Below, one piece after another: positions 27,860-36,059 of a stretch of 64,000 bases of DNA. The notes beneath the pieces are model-generated. The model saw only the letters and a list, made by a program, of their open reading frames with translations, was not told the DNA's origin and did no database searches. Source of the DNA: Gemmatales bacterium (lineage in GTDB: Bacteria; Planctomycetota; Planctomycetia; Gemmatales; Gemmataceae); NCBI GenBank assembly GCA_026004675.1, contig BPJP01000009.1, positions 62,001 to 126,000 on the forward strand. Direction: 5' to 3'. Numbering within the stretch: position 1 is the first letter of the stretch; each line of letters begins with the position of its first letter. A program made the position numbers and the translations under genes.

Positions 27860-28342
27860 TTAGGCCTTCACCGTGATTCGCTTGGTCTGGGCCTGTTCGG
27901 TTTTGGGAAGGTGAACCTGCAAAATTCCGTTGTGATAATTGGCCTTCACGTCATCCGTTGCCACACTCGTCGGCAAGGCGAACGACCGGTGATAACTCTT
28001 TCGGAAAGCATGATAGCCATTGCCGTCGCGGCTTTCCTTCCTTTTTTCGGCAGAAATCGTCAGATAATTTCGCGTCACGCTGACATCGATCTCATCCGGC
28101 TCGAAGCCCGGCAACTCGGCATGGACGACCAATTCGTTCTCGCGGTCCTCGACATCGAATCCCCAGAAAGGCTCCGGGTTCCAATTGCCAAAGTCGCCAA
28201 AGCCAAACGCGGGCCAGCGACCGAAAAATCGATCCGTCAGCGCTTTGAACTCGTTGCGGAATTCAGCAAACGGATCCCAGGTTTCTTCTTTATGGACTTG
28301 TACCTCGTGTTTCTTCTTTTTCCAAGGCAGCAGACTAAACAT
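27860..28342 (-). CDS. Small heat shock protein, Hsp20 family (third of three)
   Basis: The 160-residue protein has a charged N-terminal arm (MFSLLPWKKKK) and an alpha-crystallin domain (about 55-150). Elements seen are ELVVHAELPGFEPDEIDVSV, NYLTISAEKRKE and the closing NGILQVHLPKTE, followed by a C-terminal RITVKA tail whose I-x-V motif docks in oligomers. Hsp20 proteins are ATP-independent holdases that bind unfolding proteins in the cytoplasm. ATG 28342 follows GGAGGGG. It is the most divergent of the three copies, with a longer N-terminal arm than its neighbours. Confidence 0.95.
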   Translation of the reverse strand: MFSLLPWKKKKHEVQVHKEETWDPFAEFRNEFKALTDRFFGRWPAFGFGDFGNWNPEPFWGFDVEDRENELVVHAELPGFEPDEIDVSVTRNYLTISAEKRKESRDGNGYHAFRKSYHRSFALPTSVATDDVKANYHNGILQVHLPKTEQAQTKRITVKA

Positions 28343-28403
28343 ATGCCCCTCCTTTCCGTTTCAGCGGCGGCCCTCCGTCGGTCGGCCGCCGCTTTCCTTG
28401 CCA

Positions 28404-28796
28404 TCAACTTGCCTTTACCGAGATGCGTTTCGGCTTCACCGCGTCGCTCTTCGGCAAATGCACCGTCAACACACCATTCTTCAGCTCCGCGGAAATCCGA
28501 TCCGCATCCACTTCCTCATAGATCGAAAACGCCCGATAAAAGTCGCCAACTTCGAACTCGTTCAAAAGATGCGTCCCCTGATGGCGCGGTTTGCATTTGC
28601 CGTATATCGACAACTCGCCACGTTCGAAACGAATGTCGATATCTTCCGGTTCGACGCCAGGCAGGTCCGCATAAAGCACGAGTTCTTCGTCATTCTCGCA
28701 GATATCGACCCTTGGCGAAAAGGTCGGTGCGTTGCGCATCCGTTCCGGAGTCAATTCCTCCTTCCGTTCTTTCTGGACCAAAGCGTTTTGGCTCAT
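28404..28796 (-). CDS. Small heat shock protein, Hsp20 family (second of three)
   Basis: The 130-residue protein has a short polar N-terminal arm and an alpha-crystallin domain with ELVLYADLPGVEPEDIDIRF, GELSIYGK and NGVLTVHLPKSD. A C-terminal RISVKA I-x-V tail follows. ATG 28796 is chosen because a perfect AAAGGAGG lies directly upstream on the coding strand; a TTG in frame six bases earlier is unlikely. It is flanked on both sides by its paralogues with gaps of 61 and 64 bases and a strong ribosome binding site each. Confidence 0.95.
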   Translation of the reverse strand: MSQNALVQKERKEELTPERMRNAPTFSPRVDICENDEELVLYADLPGVEPEDIDIRFERGELSIYGKCKPRHQGTHLLNEFEVGDFYRAFSIYEEVDADRISAELKNGVLTVHLPKSDAVKPKRISVKAS

Positions 28797-28860
28797 CGTC
28801 AACCTCCTTTCTTTCTCACACGCAGACCACAGGAAACCGCGGGCGCTCGACCCGCATGCC

Positions 28861-29301
28861 TCAATTGGCGGTTACCGTGATCTTGCGCGGCTTGGCTGCC
28901 TCCGTCTTGGGCATGCGAATCGTCAGAACCCCGTTCTTGAACTTCGCTTCGATCTTGTCAGCATCGACCGGCAGCGGCAGCGTGACGACTCGGGTGAACG
29001 AACCAAAGCCCCGCTCCTGGCGATGCCACGTCCAGTTGTTATCCGTCGAGCGCTTCCGTTCGCCTTTGATCGTCAGCTGGTCATTGCCCGTGACGTAGAT
29101 TTCCAGTTCATCCAGCTCCATCCCGGGCAATTCCGCTTCGGCATACAAGGCCTCTTCGTCCTCCCAGATGTTCAACGCCGGGTATGCAGCAGCCAGCGTT
29201 GGCCATCCCTGAGCAAAGGTGTCAAACAGACGATTCATTTCCCTGCGGAATTGGGCCATTTCCTCCCACGGTGACACGGGAAGCCATCGCGACATCAGCA
29301 T
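28861..29301 (-). CDS. Small heat shock protein, Hsp20 family (first of three)
   Basis: The 146-residue protein has an aromatic-rich N-terminal arm (MLMSRWLPVSPWEEM). Its alpha-crystallin domain carries EALYAEAELPGMELDELEIYV, NDQLTIKGERKR and NGVLTIRMPKTE, and the tail KITVTA carries the I-x-V motif. ATG 29301 follows AAAGGAGGTGG. As the promoter-proximal gene of the three it should be the most highly expressed. The upstream intergenic region holds candidate palindromes but no complete CIRCE element. Confidence 0.95.
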   Translation of the reverse strand: MLMSRWLPVSPWEEMAQFRREMNRLFDTFAQGWPTLAAAYPALNIWEDEEALYAEAELPGMELDELEIYVTGNDQLTIKGERKRSTDNNWTWHRQERGFGSFTRVVTLPLPVDADKIEAKFKNGVLTIRMPKTEAAKPRKITVTAN

Positions 29302-29617
29302 AGTCCACCTCCTTTCTATTTGCTTGCCATTTGCCTCCCGCCATCGGCGGGTGTTTCAAACTCACTTGTCGCTTGCTATAATTGCAAAATGCGTGCCGAT
29401 TTTTTTCCGCCCGAAAAACGGCATATTGCGTGAAAAATTGCCGACCAAGGGCCAACGCAAGCTGCCATTTTGTCGGCAGCATTTCTCTGCGTCTGGACAT
29501 TTTGTCCTGAGATCGTCGTGTTGGACTTCCGGGAGAAAGTCGGCACGAATCTTGCGGCAAGCGAAAATCGGGTTCGACGCACGACCTCGATGTTCGTTTT
29601 GCAGAGGGAGTGGCGAA
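29302..29617. other. Divergent region between the Hsp20 genes and the hemerythrin-like gene
   Basis: This 316-base region holds several elements. CCCGCC-ATC-GGCGGG at about 29338-29352 is a perfect inverted repeat. TATAAT at 29377-29382 with TTTCAA 17 bases upstream is a good + strand promoter candidate. TTGC-N7-GCAA at about 29374-29387 overlaps that -10 box. A 14-codon frame from ATG 29389 follows, and inside it is an A/T-rich hairpin (29395-29422). The - strand promoter for the Hsp20 genes must also lie here but I cannot place it. Confidence 0.5.
29377..29382 (+). promoter_or_regulatory. -10 box (TATAAT), candidate promoter for the 29618 gene
   Basis: A perfect TATAAT with TTTCAA at 29354-29359 as a moderate -35 (17-base spacer). 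It would give a leader of about 230 bases before the gene at 29618, containing a 14-codon open frame and a hairpin. Confidence 0.45.
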
Positions 29618-30172
29618 ATGAGTGCTAAGGAACGAATCGACATCGTCGATGAAGCTCTTGAAGAGAGCTTTCCGGCGAGCGATCCGCCAGGTTGGACGCC
29701 TGTGACAGGCGCGCGTGCCGCGGCGGTGACGCCTCATCCGCTGGCAATGGAAACGCGAACGGATTATGACACATTGCTGAAGGCGATGGAAAAGCTGCAG
29801 GCGGCGCTTTCCGCAGCAGCTTCGGGCCGCGAAGCACAATGGGCCAAACGGGTCGAAAAGGAATTGCGTGCCGTCCATGACCTCTTGCGCGCCCATGTCC
29901 AACAGGCCGAACGAACGGACGGACTCCTGGCGACGATCGATTTGACGCGGCCGACCCTGATGCGGCGCGTCGAAGCCCTGAAAGCCGCTCACCAGGAAAT
30001 GACGAAAGAAGCGGCCGAACTACTGCAGGAAATCGGCAAGGACCGTCAGCAGGATGTCGCCTACCTGCGTCAGCGCATCGCCGGTTTGTTGCAAAAAATC
30101 CACCACCACCATGCCGACGAAGCCGACATCATCTTTGAAACCTTCCAGACAGACATTGGTGCCGGCGATTAG
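29618..30172 (+). CDS. Hemerythrin-like small protein
   Basis: The 184-residue protein begins with an acidic segment (DEALEESFPASDPPGWTP) of a type seen at the start of several small bacterial proteins. It continues as a helical bundle with histidine and acidic residues at regular spacing: H87, H93, E98, H125, E128 and the HHHHADEAD cluster at 162-170. This pattern resembles a hemerythrin HHE domain, which binds a di-iron centre and oxygen or nitric oxide. The match is by spacing only, so the metal-binding role is inference. ATG 29618 follows GAGGGAG. It is divergent from the three Hsp20 genes, hinting at a shared stress response. Confidence 0.75.
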   Translation: MSAKERIDIVDEALEESFPASDPPGWTPVTGARAAAVTPHPLAMETRTDYDTLLKAMEKLQAALSAAASGREAQWAKRVEKELRAVHDLLRAHVQQAERTDGLLATIDLTRPTLMRRVEALKAAHQEMTKEAAELLQEIGKDRQQDVAYLRQRIAGLLQKIHHHHADEADIIFETFQTDIGAGD

Positions 30173-30262
30173 AGAAAAAAACAGCCGGCACATTCTGCAA
30201 ACGTCGGATGTCGGCTCGAAGCACAGATCGGCACCGGTTTGGCAACGTAGACGGCGTTCGTA

Positions 30263-30890
30263 TTATTTTCCCTTCTTCGTCTTGGTATCTTTTTTGGGTT
30301 CGGGCTTTTGTGGAGGCGACTTGGCTGGCGCGGTGTCGAATCCACGGATCACTTCGACGCCGGGCAGGGCTTTCTTCAATTGCTCGACCCCTTTGTCGGT
30401 GACTTTTGTCTGCCACAGGTAGAGTTTTTTCAGCTTCTTCATCCCGGCAAGGTGCTTCAAGCCGGCATCGCTGACCGCTGTGCCATACAAGTTGAGGTAC
30501 TCGAGGTTGGTCAGTCCGCGCAGGTGCTCCAGCGCTTTGTCGGTGATCTTGGTTTTTTCCAGATGCAACCGGGTCAGGCTTTTCAGGTCCTTGAGATGAA
30601 CCGCCAGTTCATCGGTAACGTTCAGTCCGCGCAGGTTGAGATGCACTAGTTCCTTCAATTCTTTGAGCGGCTTCAGATGTTCGGCGGTGATCTTTCCTTC
30701 GGCGTCCCGGTAGGTGACTTCAATTCGGCTATCGTTCTGGGCCAGCTCGAGCGCCAGCCCCCCCAGTTTCCGAATCTGTTCGAGGGCCATCTTCTCCGCT
30801 TCGCTGCGCGGTTTCTTTTGCTGCGCGATCGCTACCGGCCAGGCTAATCGTGGGAAAAACGAGAACGGCGAAGCAAAGAATTCTTCGCAT
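30263..30890 (-). CDS. Secreted leucine-rich-repeat protein, frame broken by one extra base
   Basis: The body encodes about four planctomycete-type LRR units of 24 residues (LVHLNLRGLNVTDELAVHLKD, LTRLHLEKTKITDKALEHLRG and similar) ending in a Pro/Lys-rich tail. Its natural start is ATG 30890, with GGAGG eight bases upstream and the signal-like MRRILCFAVLVFP. That frame does not join the LRR frame. Removing one base from the A5 run at 30855-30859 (T5 on the coding strand) restores a continuous protein with a signal ending AIA-QQ. As it stands, the LRR frame lacks a proper start. The role is likely protein binding outside the cytoplasm. See the frameshift findings. Confidence 0.8.
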
Positions 30891-31001
30891 AATCGTTTCC
30901 TCCGTATAGGGTAGACTGCGGAAAGCAGAGGACCTGTCGCTTGCAGGCGTTTCTGCAATAGGTTGTATCAAGTCATTCAGGCGGCATGAAGGAAAATCCA
31001 C

Positions 31002-32123
31002 ATGAGCGAAACGGCCAGTCTGTCGTCCACCAGCCGGTTCCTTCTTACCTTCGCGGCAATCGTTGTCGTTTGTGCCGGCATCCAGGCGGCGGCCACCCTT
31101 CTGATTCCCTTTATGGTCTCGATTTTTCTAGCCATCATCACGGCGCCGACCGTTACGCGTCTGCAAGCTGTCGGCGTGCCGACGCTCGTCGCCTTGGCAG
31201 CCGTGCTCCTCGCCATGCTGCTCGTCGGCAGTGGTGTTATTTTACTGGCCGGTGCTTCGATCGTAGACTTTCTACAGGATATGCCCCTCTACCAATATCG
31301 GCTGGAAACCGAATTGCACGATCTCCAGGTCTGGCTTCGAGAAAAAGGCTGGATCGAATCGGATGAAGCATTGGGCAGCTACCTCGATTCGAAAACCGCC
31401 GTCGCCTATTTCGGGCAAATGCTGGCCAGTTTGAGCAACCTTTTCAATCAGGCCATCCTGATCTTTCTCACCACCATGTTCATCATCCTGGAAATGTCCG
31501 GGTTCCCGGCGAAGGTGGAGGCCATTGGTGCCGCTGACAGTAAAGCCTATCACAGCGTGCAGCGAATCATCGCCGACGTTCGCCAATATATGCTCATCAA
31601 GTCAGGCACGAGCCTGTTGACAGCCGTTCTGGTGGTGCTTCTGCTCTGGAGAATCGGCGTCAACTACTGTCTTCTGTGGGGGCTGCTCGCTTTTCTTTTG
31701 AACTTCATTCCCAACATCGGTTCGATCATCGCAGGTGTGCCAGTCGTGCTGCTGGCCTGGATTCAACTGGGAATCGGGTCCGCTGTGTGGACGACGATCG
31801 GATATGTCGCCATCAATTTTGGCATCGGTTATTTCCTCGAACCGAGAGTGATGGGGCGAGGTCTGGGTCTTTCCACACTCGTGGTTTTCGTCTCGCTGGT
31901 GTTTTGGGGCTGGCTGTTGGGACCGATCGGCATGTTTCTGTCGGTTCCGTTGACCATGATCCTGAAAACAGCTCTCGAAGCCGGCGAAACCACGAAATGG
32001 ATCGCCGTTCTGATAGGTCCGGAAGTAACCGGCAGCGAGCACATCAAACAGAGTGCGGAGGAGACGAGCGAAGCGGTGCGAGATTCTGCCGCTCCAGAAG
32101 GCGCCAGCGAGCAAACGACGTAG
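31002..32123 (+). CDS. AI-2E family transporter (PerM-like permease)
   Basis: The 373-residue protein has about eight membrane segments in the arrangement of the AI-2E/PerM family. There are two near the N-terminus, one at about 65-90, a long amphipathic outer region (about 95-215) and a cluster of four in the C-terminal half, including the conserved PNIGSIIAGVPVVLLA and FLEPRVMGRGLGLSTLVVF. The family includes the AI-2 exporter TqsA and sodium/proton antiporters; the substrate here is unknown. The acidic C-terminal tail is disordered. ATG 31002 follows GAAGGAAAA. It converges on the 65-residue gene with a hairpin between. Confidence 0.92.
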   Translation: MSETASLSSTSRFLLTFAAIVVVCAGIQAAATLLIPFMVSIFLAIITAPTVTRLQAVGVPTLVALAAVLLAMLLVGSGVILLAGASIVDFLQDMPLYQYRLETELHDLQVWLREKGWIESDEALGSYLDSKTAVAYFGQMLASLSNLFNQAILIFLTTMFIILEMSGFPAKVEAIGAADSKAYHSVQRIIADVRQYMLIKSGTSLLTAVLVVLLLWRIGVNYCLLWGLLAFLLNFIPNIGSIIAGVPVVLLAWIQLGIGSAVWTTIGYVAINFGIGYFLEPRVMGRGLGLSTLVVFVSLVFWGWLLGPIGMFLSVPLTMILKTALEAGETTKWIAVLIGPEVTGSEHIKQSAEETSEAVRDSAAPEGASEQTT

Positions 32124-32133
32124 CATCGTAAGC

Positions 32134-32164
32134 GCAAAAAGAAGCCGGCGAACAAGTCGCCGGC
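32134..32164 (-). terminator. Intrinsic terminator for the 65-residue gene
   Basis: Perfect 8-bp arms GCCGGCGA (32144-32151) and TCGCCGGC (32157-32164) with a 5-base loop. On the - strand they are followed by TTCTTTTT. The stem may also serve the convergent AI-2E gene. Confidence 0.75.
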
Positions 32165-32246
32165 GTGTTCGGGAGGCACGGGGGAATTGGGTCGTGGCAG
32201 GTGGTCGCCGGGGGGTAGCGACCTAGGGGGTTAAAAGGGGAGAGGT

Positions 32247-32444
32247 TTAATGGGTATATTGCAAGTTCGCTCGCTGCCGCATCGACTCGCAGAGCCGCCG
32301 ACAGTTTTCCAGGTCGCGAATGATACTTTCGGTTAACAGATTCACGGATTCGGCATCTTGGGCCCATTCCAGTTGCTTTTGGCAATCGGTCATGTGCTCA
32401 AGCGTGTCCTTGAGCCAAAGCAGAGTCGCTTCACGTTGGCTCAT
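32247..32444 (-). CDS. Small hypothetical protein, 65 residues
   Basis: The 65-residue product from ATG 32444 (AAGGTGG upstream) is almost entirely helical (REATLLWLKDTLEHMTDCQKQLEW, LTESIIRDLENCRRLCESM) with two or three cysteines and a leucine periodicity suggesting a helical hairpin or coiled coil. No family is recognised. The good ribosome binding site and the clean terminator downstream support a real gene; the frame extends upstream but without a family-like N-terminus. Confidence 0.7.
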   Translation of the reverse strand: MSQREATLLWLKDTLEHMTDCQKQLEWAQDAESVNLLTESIIRDLENCRRLCESMRQRANLQYTH

Positions 32445-32770
32445 TTTCCACCACCTTTCCATTGTTGAACGATCGCGGGAACGCCCGCTTTGAGTGCAAG
32501 GCCCGTGCCAAACCTGTTGATCCTGATGCCTGTAAACGCAACTGGTCTGTGAGGAACACGTTAGGAAGTCGGCGATTGCCTGTGTCAAGAACGCTTTGCG
32601 AGAAAATTGCAATTTATTCCAATTCCAAGGTTGGTTTTTGTAACCTTGACCAAAACGGCGGCGGTGGGTTTGTAACTTTTGGAATTTCCCCGTTTCGCTG
32701 GTAGACCTGTTTTCCGACACCGGCAAAACTGCTTCTTCTTCACGACTTTGCCACTTGCGGAGCTTGAATA
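32445..32770. other. Divergent A/T-rich region with palindromes
   Basis: This 326-base region separates the 65-residue gene and the enolase-superfamily gene. It is richer in A/T than its surroundings and contains a 12-base perfect palindrome, AAATTGCAATTT (32604-32615). It also has an inverted repeat, CAAGGTT-N9-AACCTTG (32626-32648). These could bind regulators of either gene. I cannot place convincing -35/-10 pairs. Confidence 0.45.
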
Positions 32771-33889
32771 ATGAAAATAGTCAAGATGGAGGCTTTTGGT
32801 GTTCGCGTACCCCTGGTGCCTGAAAGGCATATGATCACCAGCCTCGGCCAGCACACCGTATCGGAGTATGTACTCGTCCGCGTGTTGACCGACGACGGCA
32901 TTGAAGGAGCAGGCGAAGCCACGGTTTCTCCGCGGTGGAGCGGCGAAACGGTCTGGGGATGCCTGGCCTTGATCGACCGCATTCTGGCTCCTGCAGTCAT
33001 CGGCTGCGACCCGCACAATATCGCGGAGATCGACTCGCGCATGGACAAGAGTTGCCAAATGAACTGGTTTGCCAAGTCGGCCATCGAGATGGCCTGCTGG
33101 GACATCCAGGGCAAAGCGGCTGGCAAGCCTGTCTACGAACTGCTTGGAGGGCCACACCGCCACCTCACCATTCGCAGCCGCTATTCGATGGGCGCCTACG
33201 ATGTCGACCGGGCCAAACGACGGGCTGCCGAGTTAATCCACGAAGGCTTTCGCACGATCAAAGTCAAAGTCGGCCTCGATCCGAAAACCGACGTCGAGCG
33301 CGTCCGCGGTGTGCGGGAAACCATCGGTCCGGAGGTCGATCTCATGATCGACGCCAACTGCGGTTGGACTGCCGACGTGGCCATCGACTGTTTAAGGCAA
33401 CTGGCCGACTGCCGACTGACGTTTGTCGAACAGCCGACACCTGACGGCGACTACGCAGCCATGGCCCGCGTCCGCCGCGAGACCGGCTGCAAGATTCTCG
33501 CTGACGACATCTGTTTCGATCTTGTCCACGCTCAGGAACTGATCCGCAATGAGTGTTGCGATGCCATCAGCCTGTATCCGGGCAAAAACGGCGGCATTCG
33601 CAAAGCCTGTTTGATCGCAGATTACGCCGAAAAGCACGGCATCCCGTGTTCGATCGGATCGAATCTGGAATTGGACGTTGGCACGGCAGCCATGGGGCAC
33701 TTCGTTCTTGGATCGCGCAACATGAAAGTCGAAGACATCCCTGGCGACCTGCTTGGCCCCGCCTACCATGAGTTTTCCATCGTCAAAAACCCCCTTGATA
33801 TAAAAGGGCCACTGACGACCGTTCCCGATCGTCCTGGCTTGGGAATCGAGGTCGACTGGGATTTGGTGCGCAAGCATCCGGTTCCGTAA
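32771..33889 (+). CDS. Enolase-superfamily enzyme (mandelate racemase/muconate lactonizing type)
   Basis: The 372-residue protein has the N-terminal capping domain and a C-terminal modified TIM barrel. Catalytic positions are visible: K164 and K166 in IKVKVG, metal ligands D194 in IDANCGW, E220 in VEQPTP and D245/D246 in LADD, and a lysine at K272 in YPGKNGG on the opposite face. This pairing of K-x-K with an opposing lysine fits the muconate lactonizing/dipeptide epimerase group rather than the mandelate racemase group. Substrate cannot be named. The gene is alone and divergent from the small gene; argS converges on its 3' end with one base between. Confidence 0.92.
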   Translation: MKIVKMEAFGVRVPLVPERHMITSLGQHTVSEYVLVRVLTDDGIEGAGEATVSPRWSGETVWGCLALIDRILAPAVIGCDPHNIAEIDSRMDKSCQMNWFAKSAIEMACWDIQGKAAGKPVYELLGGPHRHLTIRSRYSMGAYDVDRAKRRAAELIHEGFRTIKVKVGLDPKTDVERVRGVRETIGPEVDLMIDANCGWTADVAIDCLRQLADCRLTFVEQPTPDGDYAAMARVRRETGCKILADDICFDLVHAQELIRNECCDAISLYPGKNGGIRKACLIADYAEKHGIPCSIGSNLELDVGTAAMGHFVLGSRNMKVEDIPGDLLGPAYHEFSIVKNPLDIKGPLTTVPDRPGLGIEVDWDLVRKHPVP

Positions 33890-33890
33890 A

Positions 33891-35705
33891 TTACATCCGT
33901 TCGATAGTCTGGATACCCAGCAGATCGAGAGCGCATTCGATGACGCGCGAAGTGAGGTCGCAAAGCAGCAGTCTGCTTTCCCGCAAGACGGGTGTTTCGG
34001 CCTTCAGGACGTGGCAGTTCTCGAAGAACACGTTATAGGCTCTGGCCAGATCCCACAAATAAGCGGTGATGATATTGGGCTTATACTCGGCGGCAGCAGC
34101 TTGGAGCGTTTCGGCAAAGCGGAGCAACTGCATTGCCAGCCGACGTTCGTGCTCTGTCTCCAAGTGGGGTTGGATCGGAGTCGTCCGAAACCTGGCCGGG
34201 TCCTCCTCCGCTTTGCGAAAGATGCCTCGAACCCGAACGAAAGCATACTGCATATAGGTTGCCGTGTTACCGTCCATGGCGAGCATCTTTTCCCAGTTGA
34301 ACTTGTAATCGGAAGTGCGGTTCTGCGACAGGTCGGCATACTTGACGGCACCGATGCCGACGACTTCGGCGATGCGCTGTTCTTCGTCGGGAGTCAACTG
34401 GGGTACGGCTTCGCCGCGGGCCGCCCGTTCGGCGCGGATTGTTTCGTATACTTGTCGGCCGCGCGCCACTGCCTCGTCGAGCAAACTTTCCAACTCGACA
34501 TTGCCCCCCTTCGCGGGTCTTCAATGGTTTGCCGTCAGCACCCAGAACCGAGCCGAAAGAGATATGCTGCAGCTCCACCTTGTCGTAACCCCAGCGCCGC
34601 GCCTGCTTCAAACAGATTCTTGAAATGCAGTGCCTGCCGAAAATCGACCACATACAAGATGGTGTCGGCATGCCATTCTCGTACACGGTACTGGATCGTC
34701 GCCAGATCGGAAGTCGTGTAAGTGTAGGCTCCGTCTTTTTTGCGAATCAACGCCGGCGGTTCGTCCGGGTTCAAGAAGATGGCGATGGCCCCTTCGCTTT
34801 CTTTTGCGATTCCCTTGCGGAGCAAATCCTCGACCACTTCCGCCAGCATGGGCTGGTAAAAACTTTCACCGTGGGTGAAGTCGAAGCGCACATTCAAGCG
34901 ACGGTAGATGCGGTCGATTTCTTCGAGGCACCAGGGCATGAATTGTTGCCACAAGCCGACGTTTTCGGGATTGCCCGCGTGCAATTCCGCTGTTTCGCGA
35001 CGAACTGCCGACAGAACCTCACGCGACTTCGCGAGTTCTTCCGCCGAATACTTCGCTTGCTGGCGCGGATCGTCCTCGACTTCCTCCGCTGCCTTGATCT
35101 GCTGTCGAACGATCACGTAGAGACGAGCCATCTCCCGCACCGGGTCGCGGGCGAGCGCGGCTTCGTCGCGAAAATGCTTGTAGCCGTAAAGCAGCATGCC
35201 CGAATTGCGTTCCCCAGTCGCCGAGGTGGTTGTCGGCGATCACCTTGTGTCCCAGGAAACGCAGCAAGCGGGCGAGAGCATCGCCGATAATGGTGCTCCG
35301 CAAGTGGCCGACGTGCATTGGTTTGGCAACGTTGGGAGAACTATAATCAATGACGATCGTCCGTGCCGGCTCGCAGCGAGGCACCCCAAGCCGCTCGTCT
35401 TTGGCCATCCGCTGAATCTGCGTAGCGAGCCACTGGCTGCGAAACCGCAGATTGATGAAGCCCGGACCGGCGACCGTGGGCGTTTCGAACATCTCGCTGG
35501 TTTCGAGTTTGCCGATGATCTGTTGGGCCACCTCGCGCGGTGGTTTCTTGAGTTCCTTCCCCAGGCCCATGGCACAGTTCGCCTGGTAATCCCCATGACG
35601 AGGGTCCTGCGTCGGCTTGACCATCGCGGCATATTTTTCGGGATCGGAAGCGATGCCAGTCAGCGCCCGGCGAAAAAGGTCTTGTATGGTTTTCAACAGG
35701 TTCAT
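33891..35705 (-). CDS. argS: Arginyl-tRNA synthetase, reading frame broken at three places
   Basis: Three consecutive frames together encode a complete class I arginyl-tRNA synthetase of about 603 residues. They hold the N-terminal additional domain, the HIGH-type PMHVGHLRST, the GDWGTQFG motif, and the variant KMSKS region (GADGKPLKTR) found in ArgS types that lack the usual lysine. The DALR anticodon-binding domain ends SRVIECALDLLGIQTIERM. The frame changes after GDWGTQFG (extra base at about 35198), inside the FEAARRWGYDK segment (about 34603) and after KTREGG (six-C run 34504-34509). Removing one base at each site gives an uninterrupted protein. ArgS charges tRNA(Arg) and is normally essential, so sequence errors or an intact second copy are the main alternatives. 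ATG 35705 gives the family N-terminus. Confidence 0.9.
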
Positions 35706-36059
35706 GGGAAATGGCGCTCCGCCGCACGAGAAACCCGGAGTTAGACCGATCCGCGAATCGCGACCCCGATCGGTCGATCGACTTCGCTTTCGAATGGGGA
35801 TTACCGCCGATCTTTGCCGTGACGGAAAGGTTCAACCCCTTCTAATCGGCAAAGTCCAGGCGGCGTCATTGCGCCGCCCGGACCTGGCCAACTTTTCGTA
35901 TTGTAAGAAAACCGGCAAGGATGTTGAAAGTCGGAAGGAGTCTTGCAGCGGACCACGGATGGAATGCGTCGTGTGCTTCAGGTTTCGCATGCTTGCCGTT
36001 CCTCCGGACGGCACTGGGACCCATACCACAACGAGCAAGTGGAGGGTAGCGATATGCAG
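35706..36059. other. Intergenic region between argS and the giant BatA/vWA gene
   Basis: This 354-base stretch lies upstream of argS and downstream of the corrected stop of the BatA/vWA gene. It contains a near-perfect GC-rich hairpin at 35853-35883 (arms GTCCAGGCGGCG and CGCCGCCCGGAC, one mismatch), which on the - strand is followed by TTTGCC and may end the upstream transcript. No gene is apparent. Confidence 0.4.
35853..35883 (-). terminator. Putative terminator after the BatA/vWA gene
   Basis: A stem of eleven pairs with one mismatch and a 7-base loop. It lies about 180 bases after the corrected stop and is followed on the - strand by only a short T run (TTT). Confidence 0.4.

Noticed and set aside
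27788-29098. Long open frame on the + strand across the Hsp20 genes
   Set aside because: It is the complement of genuine Hsp20 genes, with unlikely composition and no motifs.
29620-29628. GAGTGCTAA, the right half of the HrcA-binding CIRCE element, near Hsp20 genes
   Set aside because: No matching TTAGCACTC lies nine bases upstream, and the half-site overlaps the start of the coding sequence at 29618.
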